Shown here one piece after another: positions 43,024 through 52,612 of a stretch of 64,000 nucleotides of DNA. This stretch comes from Chryseobacterium sp. SORGH_AS_0447 (GTDB lineage Bacteria > Bacteroidota > Bacteroidia > Flavobacteriales > Weeksellaceae). Both the position numbers and the translations under genes were made by a program. The DNA lies in NCBI RefSeq assembly GCF_030818695.1, contig NZ_JAUTAR010000001.1, forward strand, positions 3,652,501 through 3,716,500, read 5' to 3'. Below the pieces are notes generated by a model. That model saw only the letters and a program-made list of their open reading frames with translations. It did not search any database and was not told the DNA's origin. Numbering within the stretch: position 1 is the first letter of the stretch; every line of letters starts with the position of its first letter.

Positions 43024-44679
43024 TTAATCTTCGCCTGTCTTTTTCTTTCTGAATAATTTAACGAAATATTCCCATCCGAAGAATAAGATAAGGATCATTG
43101 CTGCAATCCACCAGTAAGAAGTTTTGTTGGCTTCTCCCGTGTTTGTTGCTTTAAACATCCTGTCCCAACGTACTTTGAATGGCGCCTGATAAGAAGAGCT
43201 GGCATCTTTGAAAGCCCCTTGTATACTCATCCACGTAAACATCGGTTTTCCGACAATATTTTCTTCAGGAACAAATCCGAAGAATCTCGCATCCAATGAC
43301 GCATCACGATTATCACCGATCATCATATAATAATCCTGCTGGATCGTATATTGGTTGGTTTCTTTTCCGTTGATAAAGATTTTACCGTTTTTATTTTCCA
43401 GGCTGTTGTGCTCATATTCAGAGATAATCCACTGGTAAGTCGGAAGAGATTCCTGGTTAATGGTCACTACATCACCTTTTTTAGGAATTTTTAAAGGGCC
43501 ATACCAATCCTGGTTCCAAGATTTGTTAATCGGGAAGATAGATTGGGTCGTATCGATACTCTTCGTATATGCGGTTTTATCAGCATTTAATTTATAAGAA
43601 ATCGTTGCGGAATCTTTAGGATAAATATTTTCTTCCATACTGATTACATTCGGCAGCGTTTTGATGTCCTTCGCCGTTTGATCAGTAAGTCCCTGGAACA
43701 TATAGGTAAATCCGCCTTTTTCATTCTGCATTTCTCTTACCGGCAGGAATCCATACGTATTATACATACTTGGAATATCCAACTGTGTTCCGGTATTTAC
43801 CGTGTAAGCATGTTGTACTTCCTGGTCGCCAAGAACCGTCTCCGGTTTTCCGTTTACAAAAAGTCTTCCGGCTCTCATCTCGAAAGTATCGCCTGCTACC
43901 GCCACACATCGTTTTACATAAGGATCTTTTCGGTCGGTTGCTGTATGTACAGAGTCCTGTGGATAGTTGAATACTACCACATCATTTTTCTGAGGCTTAT
44001 TGAATTGAAAAATTCTTTCGTAAGGAAGCTTTACTCCGTCAACGTAAGATTTCGGATCATCTTTCGGGTTTCCTTTTTCACCGGTATCCATGATGGTTCC
44101 CTGTAAGAAAGGAATGGCCAAAGGACGCATCGGCAGCCTGTATCCGTAGCTCCATTTGTTTACAAATAGGAAATCTCCTACCAACAGCGTTCTTTCCATA
44201 GACCCTGTCGGGATTCCGAAAGGCTGGGTAACAAAAACGTGGATAATGGTAGCGAAAACCACGGCAAAAGTAACCGATCCGATAAAAGAATCTTTTTTCT
44301 TCGCTTCTTTTTCTTCGTCTGTAAGGAACAGGTCATTTTCATCTTCCAGCTCAACATCTTTTCCGTAATTTACCGTAGCCATGTAAATGAATGGCAGAAT
44401 TACTGTAAGAAGCCTGTCTTTGAAGAGGGTTTTCCCGAATTTTTTCATTAAATATAAATGAAAAACAGACATCATAATAGGTCCTACAATCGGAAGATAT
44501 GATAGAATGGCCCACCATTTCGGATGTTTCGTTTCTTTTAGGATAATGAAATAATTGTAGAATGGGATAAAAGAAAATAACGGATTGTACCCCAGTTTTT
44601 TAAACAGCTTCCAGGTGGAAATTCCCATCAGTACTGACAAAATGAGAACATAAAATGCATATGTTAAAAAATAATTCAT
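43024..44679 (-). CDS. lepB: Signal peptidase I
   Basis: A 551-aa membrane protease that cuts Sec and Tat signal peptides. An N-terminal region of about 130 residues with three or four helices (DUF5684-like, typical of Bacteroidota LepB) precedes the catalytic part. Ser160 is in IPTGSMERTL, Lys256 in YVKRCVAVAGD, and the box E motif is MIGDNRDASLDARFFG. Large periplasmic insertions make it longer than E. coli LepB, as is normal for the group. One C-terminal helix near 525-545. Confidence 0.95.
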   Translation of the reverse strand: MNYFLTYAFYVLILSVLMGISTWKLFKKLGYNPLFSFIPFYNYFIILKETKHPKWWAILSYLPIVGPIMMSVFHLYLMKKFGKTLFKDRLLTVILPFIYMATVNYGKDVELEDENDLFLTDEEKEAKKKDSFIGSVTFAVVFATIIHVFVTQPFGIPTGSMERTLLVGDFLFVNKWSYGYRLPMRPLAIPFLQGTIMDTGEKGNPKDDPKSYVDGVKLPYERIFQFNKPQKNDVVVFNYPQDSVHTATDRKDPYVKRCVAVAGDTFEMRAGRLFVNGKPETVLGDQEVQHAYTVNTGTQLDIPSMYNTYGFLPVREMQNEKGGFTYMFQGLTDQTAKDIKTLPNVISMEENIYPKDSATISYKLNADKTAYTKSIDTTQSIFPINKSWNQDWYGPLKIPKKGDVVTINQESLPTYQWIISEYEHNSLENKNGKIFINGKETNQYTIQQDYYMMIGDNRDASLDARFFGFVPEENIVGKPMFTWMSIQGAFKDASSSYQAPFKVRWDRMFKATNTGEANKTSYWWIAAMILILFFGWEYFVKLFRKKKTGED

Positions 44680-44794
44680 AAATTTTTGTGCCTAATCTAT
44701 ACTATAATTGATGGATGATGATTGATCAATGATCTTTGAACAACTATTCATCTTTCACTTTATTTGGTCTGCAATTTAGGGATTTTGTTACAGA

Positions 44795-45496
44795 CTAAAG
44801 CCCCAAAACATCCTTCATTGCGAAATTTCCTTTTTTATCTTTGATCCATTCGGCAGCCACCACTGCGCCCAATGCAAAACCGTTTCTGTTGAAAGCGGTG
44901 TGTTTGATTTCGATTTCATCCACTTCGCTTCTGTAGAAAACGCTGTGTGTACCGGGAACCTCATCCTCACGGATGGCAAAAATACCCAGCTGGTTGTCTT
45001 GGGTTTCTTCCAGTTTCCACGCGTCAAATTTTGGGTTGTGTTTGAAGATTCCTTCGGCAATCGAAATTGCTGTTCCACTCGGAGCATCTTTTTTATGAAC
45101 GTGATGAATTTCTTCCAGCTGGCAGGAATATTCGTCTACATTTTTCATGAGGTCTGCCAGTTTTTCATTTAAGGCAAAAAACAAATTAACGCCTAAGCTG
45201 AAATTGGAGCCATAAAGGAAGGCAATACCATTGTCCACCGCTAGCTTTTCGATTTCAGGCTTCTTTTCCAGCCAGCCGGTAGTTCCGCAGATGACAGGAA
45301 TTTTATTTTCCAGACAGGCTTTAATGTTTTCATAAGCCACTTCGGGCAGGGAAAACTCGATAACAACGTCCGGGTTATTCAGGTTTTCAGCAGTTGGGGT
45401 CTCCTTTAACCGGGCAACGATTTCATGGCCTCTTTTAGTGGCGATTTCATCGATGATTTTCCCCATTTTACCGTATCCAACCAATGCTATTTTCAT
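44795..45496 (-). CDS. dapB: 4-hydroxy-tetrahydrodipicolinate reductase
   Basis: A 233-aa NAD(P)H-dependent enzyme of the diaminopimelate/lysine pathway, needed for peptidoglycan. Nucleotide-binding VGYGKMGK is at residues 6-13; the catalytic EIHHVHKKDAPSGTA motif is near 148. Length fits the short Bacteroidota form. Lies between lepB and the DUF5683 gene, all on the minus strand. Confidence 0.95.
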   Translation of the reverse strand: MKIALVGYGKMGKIIDEIATKRGHEIVARLKETPTAENLNNPDVVIEFSLPEVAYENIKACLENKIPVICGTTGWLEKKPEIEKLAVDNGIAFLYGSNFSLGVNLFFALNEKLADLMKNVDEYSCQLEEIHHVHKKDAPSGTAISIAEGIFKHNPKFDAWKLEETQDNQLGIFAIREDEVPGTHSVFYRSEVDEIEIKHTAFNRNGFALGAVVAAEWIKDKKGNFAMKDVLGL

Positions 45497-45622
45497 ATTT
45501 TTATTTGTTTTTCCGCTTATATTTTTAACGCAAAGATCGTTTAAAAATCGTTCTTCACATTTTTCGCTCGCAAAGGCGTTTCACGCAACAACGGCGTAAT
45601 TAAAGCAGTTTTATATTATTTT

Positions 45623-46264
45623 TTAAAATCTGTAACTTAAACTGATACCCGTCTTCGGAGGAGCAATGCCGTATTGGTCCTGAACCATAGTAGGATTCAG
45701 GGTAAGATCCGGATCACGGCGGGATTCGTATAAATGGGCATCCACCACGGCATCCACGATGTTCAGAATGTAAATAAGCCCACTAATGGCGATGGCATAA
45801 TCGCGCTGTCTTTTAGACCTGTCCTGTGCATTTCCCAATGCTGTTTTATCCAGCCAAGGATGGGTATCTACGAATTCATTCGGGGTTCCGTTGAGCTTGG
45901 CGATGTAGTATCCACGGTATTTTTTATACTGATTATCATTCCAGATGGCGATCCCGACTCCCGTTCCTACGGCTCCCAATACAATGGGAACTTTCCAGTA
46001 TTTTTTGTTGTATACCTGCCCAAGTCCCGGAAGAACGGCAGAATATAAACCTGCTTTTGTAGGATTCAGCTTTAGGGTTTTTTGTGTAGGCCCATTTGCT
46101 TTTTCCAGGTCCGAAACTACTTTCGCTTCGGTTTTGGTATTGTTTCTTTCCACGCCTATACTGTCTTTCGGACGGTAATCGACCCGGATCGTATCGTTGG
46201 GATTTACCTGTGACGAGGCCAAAGCAAAGAGGCACAGAAAAAAGGTGAACAGTATTTTTTTCAT
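45623..46264 (-). CDS. DUF5683 domain protein
   Basis: A 213-aa exported or membrane protein with a signal peptide (ending ASSQ) and a DUF5683 core (KAGLYSAVLPGLGQVYNKKYWKVPIVLGAVGTG) containing two hydrophobic segments. The family is found in Bacteroidota, often downstream of parB, as here; function unknown. Its start abuts the parB stop. Confidence 0.85.
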   Translation of the reverse strand: MKKILFTFFLCLFALASSQVNPNDTIRVDYRPKDSIGVERNNTKTEAKVVSDLEKANGPTQKTLKLNPTKAGLYSAVLPGLGQVYNKKYWKVPIVLGAVGTGVGIAIWNDNQYKKYRGYYIAKLNGTPNEFVDTHPWLDKTALGNAQDRSKRQRDYAIAISGLIYILNIVDAVVDAHLYESRRDPDLTLNPTMVQDQYGIAPPKTGISLSYRF

Positions 46265-47155
46265 TTATTTAATGTGGGATAAAATATATTCCAGCTCATC
46301 TTCATTTTTGAAATCCAGAACAATTTTCCCTTTTTTTCCGTTGGGAGCGGCTTTGATTTCGACTTTTACATCCAGAATGTCTGCAATGGTCTTCTGCGCT
46401 CTTTTATAGTTGTTTGAAAGCTCTGCTTTTGCTTTTTTTGCAGCCGGAGATTTCGGGTTTTTAATTGCTGTGGCTGCCTGTTCTGCCTGGCGTACATTCA
46501 GCTTTTCTTTGATGATCAGCTCGAAAAGAATCTGCTGGTGTTCTTCACTTTCCAGACTGATGATCGCCCTTCCGTGTCCTGCAGAAATTTCACCACTGCG
46601 GATGGCATTCTGGATATCCGGATTCAATCGCAGCAATCTGATTGAATTGGTAATGGTACTTCTGTCCTTTCCGACCCTGTGGCTCAGGTTTTCCTGCGTA
46701 AGACCGATTTCTTCCATCAAACGCTGATAAGTCAGTGCAATTTCAATGGCATCAAGATCTTCCCTCTGGATGTTCTCTACAAGGGCCATCTCAAGAAGCT
46801 CCTGATCGTTTACCAGACGGATGTAGGCCGGAATAGACTCCAAGCCTGCAATTTTACTGGCACGGTAACGTCTTTCTCCTGATATAATTTCGAACTTTCC
46901 GCCGTCTTTTCTTAGGGTAATCGGCTGAATTACTCCTAAATTTTTAATGGACAATGCCAGTTCGTTCAATGCTTTTTCGTCAAAATAAGTTCTTGGCTGG
47001 GTCGAGTTGGGATAAATATCTTCCAATGCAATTTCTACAATATTTCCCACAAACTTATCTGCCCCTTCATCGGTAGCAGAGTTGATTGTTGCTTTGGATT
47101 CGGCACTAAGAATTGCGCCCAAACCACGTCCCATCGCTCTTTTTTTATCCTTCAT
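46265..47155 (-). CDS. parB: ParB/Spo0J chromosome partition protein
   Basis: A 296-aa CTP-dependent DNA clamp that loads at parS sites. The N-terminal ParB/sulfiredoxin-like domain has SGERRYRASKIAG and ENIQREDLDAIE, a helix-turn-helix follows (LTQENLSHRVGKDRSTITNSIRLL), and the dimerisation domain is C-terminal. Directly downstream of parA with 34 bases between, forming one operon. No parS site was found in the window. Confidence 0.95.
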   Translation of the reverse strand: MKDKKRAMGRGLGAILSAESKATINSATDEGADKFVGNIVEIALEDIYPNSTQPRTYFDEKALNELALSIKNLGVIQPITLRKDGGKFEIISGERRYRASKIAGLESIPAYIRLVNDQELLEMALVENIQREDLDAIEIALTYQRLMEEIGLTQENLSHRVGKDRSTITNSIRLLRLNPDIQNAIRSGEISAGHGRAIISLESEEHQQILFELIIKEKLNVRQAEQAATAIKNPKSPAAKKAKAELSNNYKRAQKTIADILDVKVEIKAAPNGKKGKIVLDFKNEDELEYILSHIK

Positions 47156-47189
47156 ATCTGTTTTTAGCGTTTAGCTCGGCTAGCTGCTT

Positions 47190-47963
47190 TTAATTCTTTA
47201 CTAATTTTTCGTTTTTCAATAAAACTTCTTCCGCCAGTTGAATGTACTGGATGGCTCCTTTGCTTTCGGCATCGTAGTTCAGAATGCTTTCTCCAAAGCT
47301 CGGTGCTTCGCTCAACCTTACGTTTCTGCTGATGATGGTTTCGAAAACCATTTCCGGGAAGTGGGAGTTTACCTCTTCTACTACCTGATTGGATAATCTC
47401 AGGCGGCTGTCGTACATGGTAAGAAGCAAACCTTCGATATCCAGGTCTTTATTGTGGATTTTCTGAACATTTTTGATGGTGTTCAGTAATTTCCCAAGAC
47501 CTTCCAATGCAAAATATTCACACTGGATCGGGATGATCACGGAGTCTGCTGCCGTAAGGGCGTTTACGGTAATTAAACCGAGACTCGGCGCACAGTCGAT
47601 GATAATATAATCATAATCTGCTCTTACGCTTTCCAATGCTTTTTTCAGCATGTATTCGCGCTCTTCTTTATCCACCAGTTCGATCTCAGCGGCTACCAGG
47701 TCGATATGGGACGGCACAATATCCAGATTCGGCGTTGCCGTCTGCTTGATGCATTTTGCCGTATCTACGCTATGCTCCAAAAGATTGTAGGTAGAATACC
47801 GTACATCTTCCACCCCCAACCCCGACGTTGCATTCGCCTGGGGATCAGCATCGATAATTAATATCTTCTTTTCCAATACCCCTAATGCTGCAGCTAAATT
47901 TACAGCGGTTGTGGTTTTCCCAACTCCTCCTTTCTGATTAGCGATACCTATGATTTTTGCCAT
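47190..47963 (-). CDS. parA: ParA/Soj chromosome partition ATPase
   Basis: A 257-aa Walker-type ATPase that moves ParB-bound origins. Deviant Walker A KGGVGKTTT near residue 12, DADPQAN and DCAPSLGL motifs. The frame extends up to 48083, but the added 40 residues are hydrophobic and unlike ParA, so the start at 47963 (MAKIIGIANQKGG) is used. Together with parB it implies that the chromosomal origin may be in the neighbourhood, though no oriC is seen. Confidence 0.95.
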   Translation of the reverse strand: MAKIIGIANQKGGVGKTTTAVNLAAALGVLEKKILIIDADPQANATSGLGVEDVRYSTYNLLEHSVDTAKCIKQTATPNLDIVPSHIDLVAAEIELVDKEEREYMLKKALESVRADYDYIIIDCAPSLGLITVNALTAADSVIIPIQCEYFALEGLGKLLNTIKNVQKIHNKDLDIEGLLLTMYDSRLRLSNQVVEEVNSHFPEMVFETIISRNVRLSEAPSFGESILNYDAESKGAIQYIQLAEEVLLKNEKLVKN

Positions 47964-48065
47964 TGTTAGAACTTTAGGTTTCAAAAATACACATTTTTCC
48001 GTGCCCTTAATGAACAGATAAAACGAAATTTGAGTTAAAATATTGTTAATAAGCCATTTAGCTAT

Positions 48066-48103
48066 AAAAAAAATTATCCACAAAAAAAATTCTTTGTGGA
48101 TAA
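48066..48103 (-). terminator. Intrinsic terminator of tonB, made of two DnaA-box-like arms
   Basis: A perfect 11-bp stem (48074-48084 with 48093-48103) followed on the minus strand by T8. Each arm contains TTATCCACA, the E. coli DnaA-box consensus, in inverted orientation. Terminator function is the simpler reading. Confidence 0.78.
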
Positions 48104-48125
48104 GTGTTTAAGATTTGTTTTTATG

Positions 48126-48962
48126 TTAATTATCAAGCTTCATTGAGATCGGAAACTTGAAATAGCTTCGTACGGATTCGCCTTTTTTATTTTTCCCAGG
48201 AATCCATTTTCCTTTAATAGATTTAATCGTCCTGATGGCTTCATCGTTAAATTCGGTGTTGGAACCGTTGGCTTTTATGGCAGAAATAGTTCCGTCTCTT
48301 TCAACAATAAAGGTAACGGTCGTCTTCATTACCTCATCGGATGCAAGACCTGAGCTATCGAAATTATTCATTACTTTATTTCTGAAAGCATCGATTCCTC
48401 CGATGAAACCGGCTTCCTGGCCTAGTTCGTCTCCTGTTGTTATTTTATTCGGATCTTCTTTAGTTACGATCACTGGTGGAGCTGTACTAATTACCGGTCC
48501 TGTTCCTATCGTCGGAGCAGTAGGCACATACGTATTTTGAGGAGCAGGATCTGCTTTAAAATTGTTTGACAAACCAGCTACTGCATCATCCGGAATCTGT
48601 TCGGTATTTGTGTCAGGTGCATGATTTGACGGTGTCGGCACTGAACTATCATACATTTTCACTTCTTGTTTAGTGGGTCTGATTGGAGTTACCTGAACCT
48701 GAATTTCAGGAGTGTCAACATCATCTAACACTATTGGACCAGGATAGGTGCAAATAACAGTCCTCTCACTATTAGATTTAAAAGCATTCATTATTACAGG
48801 AGTAATAGAAACTGCTGCCAGCAAACTTACGCCGATAAAAAGCGCTTTGGTTAAAATCCGGTCTGATTCATTTCTTAGGACATAAGCACCGTATTCTTTG
48901 TTGCGGTGTTCGAAAAGAATCTCATTGAAACGAAATTCCTGATTCTGATGCATGTTTTTCAT
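48126..48962 (-). CDS. tonB: Energy transducer TonB
   Basis: A 278-aa inner-membrane protein that passes energy to outer-membrane transporters. The cytosolic N-terminus (FNEILFEHRNKEYGAYVLRN) is typical of Bacteroidota TonB. One transmembrane helix follows (about 42-62), then a Pro/Thr-rich periplasmic linker (about 75-175) and the TonB C-terminal domain (TVTFIVERDGTISAIKANGS; GKWIPGKNKKG). No ExbB/ExbD genes are adjacent. Confidence 0.92.
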   Translation of the reverse strand: MKNMHQNQEFRFNEILFEHRNKEYGAYVLRNESDRILTKALFIGVSLLAAVSITPVIMNAFKSNSERTVICTYPGPIVLDDVDTPEIQVQVTPIRPTKQEVKMYDSSVPTPSNHAPDTNTEQIPDDAVAGLSNNFKADPAPQNTYVPTAPTIGTGPVISTAPPVIVTKEDPNKITTGDELGQEAGFIGGIDAFRNKVMNNFDSSGLASDEVMKTTVTFIVERDGTISAIKANGSNTEFNDEAIRTIKSIKGKWIPGKNKKGESVRSYFKFPISMKLDN

Positions 48963-49266
48963 TGTTTTAAAATTTAAGCATTAATATTGATTATTAGTTC
49001 TCTACCATTTAGTGGTAAATAATAACTTAATAGCAAAACATCTGCCATTACTTTAATTAAAACGTAACTTTATATGAAATCGTATGAGAATGACTTAATT
49101 TTAATTATGTTATGAATAGGAAGATAAGAAGATGGGTGCTGGAAGATGGAAGTGAAATGCTGAGTTATAGATGTTAGATGATCTTACCTACAGCGAGTAC
49201 TGATCACCACTGAATAGTTTTGTAACAAATAAAATGTTGATGCTATGGAACCGGTTAATAATACTG

Positions 49267-49356
49267 ACTGCTGCCCTAGTCCTGATTGCAGCGGCATCCT
49301 TTTTCCGCGCAGGCAAAGGTTTGGCGAAAAAGATACAGCGGAAAGCAGGTTCCCGA
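49267..49356 (+). repeat. Dispersed intergenic repeat, copy 1
   Basis: About 90 bases containing gattgcagcggcatccttttt and gcgaaaaagatacagcggaa. A second copy on the other strand lies at 54475-54566. The cctttttcc and gaaaaag segments can pair, so the element could form a long hairpin. Confidence 0.75.
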
Positions 49357-49506
49357 CTTCAAATAGCGGATGGCTGTTGGCTGTTGAGGGTAAAATTTGA
49401 TTATGGTTAATGGTTAATAGTTAATGGTAATTGATAAGTGGCTGTTATGGAAAAAAAGATTAAAAGGTGATTATCGGTTTTAAAGCTTAAAATGGATCCA
49501 TGAAAT

Positions 49507-49549
49507 AGAAAAAGAGACTGTCGCAGTGACAGTCTCTTTCTTTATTTTA
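49507..49549 (-). terminator. Intrinsic terminator of purA
   Basis: Perfect 12-bp stem aaagagactgtc/gacagtctcttt with loop gcagt and flanking A/T runs. Confidence 0.92.
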
Positions 49550-49560
49550 AAATTCTTCGG

Positions 49561-50847
49561 TTAGAATAATTCTTTTCTGATGATGTTCTGGCTTCTTTCA
49601 GGGCCAACAGAAACCAGGTATACGTTGATTCCTAAATATTTCTCGATAAACTCGATGTATTTCTGAGCGGTATCCGGAAGTTCGTCGTAGCTTCTTGCTT
49701 TGGTGATGTCTTCGTTCCAGCCCGGCAGATCCTGATAAATCGGCTCGTAGTTGTACAATTTTTCGGTAGAAGAAGTGAAATAATCGATGATCTTTCCGTC
49801 TTCCGTTTTATAATGGGTAACGACTTTCAGATTTTCGATTCCTGTAAGAACGTCCAGTTTTGTGATTACCAAGTTGTTGATTCCGTTGATCATACAAGCG
49901 TGCTTCAAAGAAACAAGGTCTAACCAACCAGTTCTTCTTGGTCTTCCTGTTGTTGCTCCGAATTCACCACCGATCTGTCGGATGCTTTCTCCTAACTCAT
50001 TGTCCAACTCAGATGGGAACGGTCCGTTTCCTACTCTTGTACAGTAAGCTTTGGCCACCCCGATCAGGTTCTGAAGGGAAGTCGGTGGCACTCCTGCTCC
50101 GGTACAAACTCCTCCGGTAGAAGGTGAAGAGGATGTTACGTACGGGTATGTTCCGAAGTCGATGTCCAGCATCAAAGCCTGCGCCCCTTCAAATAAAACG
50201 TTTTTACCATCTCTGATGGCTTCGTTCAGTTCCAGTTCGGTATCTACGATTCTATCCTGAAGCTGTTTTCCGATTTCTAGGTATTCGTTGTAGATTTCTT
50301 CAACATCCAGGGTCGGTTTTCCGAAATATTTCTCGAAAAGAGAATTTTTGATTTTTAAGTTTTTCTCGATTTTGTCTCTCAAGATCTCCGGGTTAAGAAG
50401 GTCGATCATTCTGATGCCCACTCTGGCGATCTTGTCTTCGTAGCATGGTCCGATCCCTTTTTTGGTCGTTCCGATCTGCGTTCCGCCGTGCTCTTCCTCA
50501 CGGTACGTATCCAGCAGGATATGGTATGGCATGATGACATGCGCTCTTCTGCTGATGAAAATATGATCCGTTCTCAAGCCTTTGCTTTCGATCTGGTTCA
50601 CCTCCTTAATGAAAGATTTAGGGTTTACCACCACGCCGTTGGCAATGATGCACTTCCCTTTGCACTGAAGAACTCCCGACGGAAGAAGGTGCAACACGAA
50701 TTTCTCTTCACCCACATACACCGTGTGACCTGCGTTGTCGCCCCCCTGGAAGCGCACCACATAGTCCGATTTTGCCGATAAAACATCCGTGATTTTTCCT
50801 TTCCCTTCATCTCCGTACTGAAGACCTACAACTACGTAAGTTGACAT
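49561..50847 (-). CDS. purA: Adenylosuccinate synthetase
   Basis: A 428-aa enzyme joining IMP and aspartate with GTP, first step from IMP to AMP. P-loop-like GDEGKGK near residue 12, catalytic Asp in that motif and His in GGDNAGHTVYV, IMP-binding TTKKGIGPCYEDK, and TTGRPRRTGWLDLV. Full length. Divergent from the Kiwa-like genes. Confidence 0.97.
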   Translation of the reverse strand: MSTYVVVGLQYGDEGKGKITDVLSAKSDYVVRFQGGDNAGHTVYVGEEKFVLHLLPSGVLQCKGKCIIANGVVVNPKSFIKEVNQIESKGLRTDHIFISRRAHVIMPYHILLDTYREEEHGGTQIGTTKKGIGPCYEDKIARVGIRMIDLLNPEILRDKIEKNLKIKNSLFEKYFGKPTLDVEEIYNEYLEIGKQLQDRIVDTELELNEAIRDGKNVLFEGAQALMLDIDFGTYPYVTSSSPSTGGVCTGAGVPPTSLQNLIGVAKAYCTRVGNGPFPSELDNELGESIRQIGGEFGATTGRPRRTGWLDLVSLKHACMINGINNLVITKLDVLTGIENLKVVTHYKTEDGKIIDYFTSSTEKLYNYEPIYQDLPGWNEDITKARSYDELPDTAQKYIEFIEKYLGINVYLVSVGPERSQNIIRKELF

Positions 50848-50961
50848 ATTTTACTTTTATTTTAGATTCATGCAAAATTACTTTTAAAAAATTGGGTGGG
50901 CAAATTTGTAGTGGAATTTATTTTGGAGTGGAATTAAAATCGTTACGGTTTCCCTTTTTTC

Positions 50962-50988
50962 TTGATTGATTTATTATATTTATATTTG
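50962..50988 (+). promoter_or_regulatory. Promoter of the Kiwa-like operon
   Basis: TTG at 50962-50964, a 16-base spacer and TATATTTG at 50981-50988, 21 bases before the first ATG. Good Bacteroidota promoter. Confidence 0.6.
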
Positions 50989-51009
50989 ATTTAATTTAAA
51001 AAACTAATA

Positions 51010-51600
51010 ATGAAAAAAGTAAAATTAAACAATATTGCAATTTTAGTGTTATTTATCACTTCCTATATTCCATTGTTTAGTTTACTAATTATAAGGCAAA
51101 TAAAACAAAACATAGATTATTTTGAATTTGGAGGATTAAAAAAAGGAAATTTTTTATTGGCGTTTGAAATGTTCGGATTAAGTTATTTCTTTCTTTTTAT
51201 CTCAATTTTAGGCTATATAGGTTTAAGATTTTTATTAGCCAATCTAAACATAAATAAATCAAATGGAGAACTTGTCAAAGTTATTGATGTTGAAAATAAA
51301 AATAGTGAGAGTATAGGATATATATCTACATATATTGTACCCTTTATTTTTCAAGATACAAATAACCTTTTTGATATTTCTTCAATTCTCTTAGTACTAC
51401 TAATGATTTTTTTTATTTACACAAAATCAAATATGATAGTCATAAATCCAATATTAAGCATTACTCACACTTTATATCAAATTGAATATAATAAAAAGAA
51501 TAAAACTAAAAAAGCTCTTCTAATAACCAAAGAAGGAAATTTGGAAAATGACGAAGAGATTAAAATAAATTTAATTACTAAGAATATATACTATGGATAA
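51010..51600 (+). CDS. kwaA: Kiwa-type defence membrane protein, KwaA-like
   Basis: A 196-aa protein with about four transmembrane helices (about 10-30, 50-75, 100-116, 120-138) and a cytosolic C-terminal part ending in a beta-rich piece (KKALLITKEGNL; KINLITKNIYYG). Its size, topology and pairing with a DUF4868 protein match KwaA of the Kiwa anti-phage system, a membrane sensor. It is extremely AT-rich compared with the flanking purA and ABC-F genes, a sign of transfer. The next gene overlaps it by 8 bases. Confidence 0.65.
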   Translation: MKKVKLNNIAILVLFITSYIPLFSLLIIRQIKQNIDYFEFGGLKKGNFLLAFEMFGLSYFFLFISILGYIGLRFLLANLNINKSNGELVKVIDVENKNSESIGYISTYIVPFIFQDTNNLFDISSILLVLLMIFFIYTKSNMIVINPILSITHTLYQIEYNKKNKTKKALLITKEGNLENDEEIKINLITKNIYYG

Positions 51601-52612
51601 ATCTTTATTAATTGATGTTATAAGTCGAGCAAATGTTGAAAATTTAAAAATGTATTTTGTAACTAGAGTTTTAAAAGAAGGAATAAGGGCAAATTCAAGG
51701 GTTTTAGAAAAATTTGATTTTAAAGTATATCAAATAGAAATTACTAATGAAGTTAGGCAATATCTTTATGATCTTTCTTTAAAACAATTTAAAAGAATTG
51801 AAGAAAATGAAGATTTACATTTTTTTGACTATGATATAGTAGCCGATGAAACTCAACACCTTTTTACATATCAAATTGAAAATAAGGTAGGTTCTTTTTC
51901 TGATGTTGTATATAATCAATTAAATGGCAGCCCACAAAAAATAACCGATCTAAATGAAATTCTTCAAGATGAAACATTATGGGCATACTGTACAGAATTC
52001 GAACTAGACAGTAACAAATCATTCTATACTTTTAGAAAAATTTCTCCTGGAAAAGTAGGAGTTGAAAAACAAAAAGATCAAGAAAAAAAATCTATTGGTT
52101 CTCAAATCAGAACTTATTTTGATACTAATACTAACACATTGTCTTTGCTTAAAAGCGAAACAGTATATTTAGATAAGCAGATTGACTGTATATTTTATGA
52201 AGAAACATTTTATGTACTTAAAAAGTTTTTCTTCGAACAACTTGTTGGATTACAAGAAGAGTATAAAAGAGTTGCCGAAGAAGTAGCAAATTCTATGGCT
52301 AATCATGAATGCTTTGGTGATATTAAATTATTATCGGAGAAAATCGAAAAAAACTCATCAATGCATAAAAAATTAATTAAGTTACAAAAAGTTGGAAATT
52401 TAAATGCTTTATCTCCTAGAACTATAAACAAATTAGAAAAATTAGGAAGAAAGAAAAATGCTCCAATTAATGTAAAGGATGGCAAAATTCAATTCGAAAA
52501 CGAAGAGGATATTGATAATGTCATTAAACTATTATGTGATTATTTTAAAACAGGAGATTACTCTGGGAAATCATATGGAACATACGCAGGAAAAGTTCAA
52601 ACAGAAGAATAA
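51593..52612 (+). CDS. kwaB: Kiwa-type defence effector, KwaB-like (DUF4868)
   Basis: A 339-aa cytosolic protein. Its middle (about 185-245, LLKSETVYLDKQIDCIFYEE then FYVLKKFFFEQL) matches the DUF4868 domain of KwaB, and the C-terminus (LLCDYFKTGDYSGKSYGTYAGK) fits the family ending. In Kiwa, KwaB binds DNA and acts with membrane KwaA to block phage replication and late transcription. Translationally coupled to the kwaA-like gene through an ATGGATAA overlap. Same very low GC. Assignment by pattern, not search. Confidence 0.72.
   Translation: MDKSLLIDVISRANVENLKMYFVTRVLKEGIRANSRVLEKFDFKVYQIEITNEVRQYLYDLSLKQFKRIEENEDLHFFDYDIVADETQHLFTYQIENKVGSFSDVVYNQLNGSPQKITDLNEILQDETLWAYCTEFELDSNKSFYTFRKISPGKVGVEKQKDQEKKSIGSQIRTYFDTNTNTLSLLKSETVYLDKQIDCIFYEETFYVLKKFFFEQLVGLQEEYKRVAEEVANSMANHECFGDIKLLSEKIEKNSSMHKKLIKLQKVGNLNALSPRTINKLEKLGRKKNAPINVKDGKIQFENEEDIDNVIKLLCDYFKTGDYSGKSYGTYAGKVQTEE

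Larger units (their letters stand above)
48963..49560. other. Gene-free spacer of about 600 bases with a dispersed repeat
   Basis: No coding frame. Holds the dispersed repeat at 49267-49356, short runs of ggttaatggttaatagttaatgg type, and the purA terminator. Confidence 0.6.

Noticed and set aside
45500..45600. Possible parS site (gtttcacgcaac)
   Set aside because: Only one half of the palindrome matches gtttcacgtgaaac; no full parS is visible in the window.
47964..48125. Replication origin next to parA
   Set aside because: Only one inverted pair of DnaA-box sequences, fully explained by a terminator; no cluster of boxes or DUE-like array.
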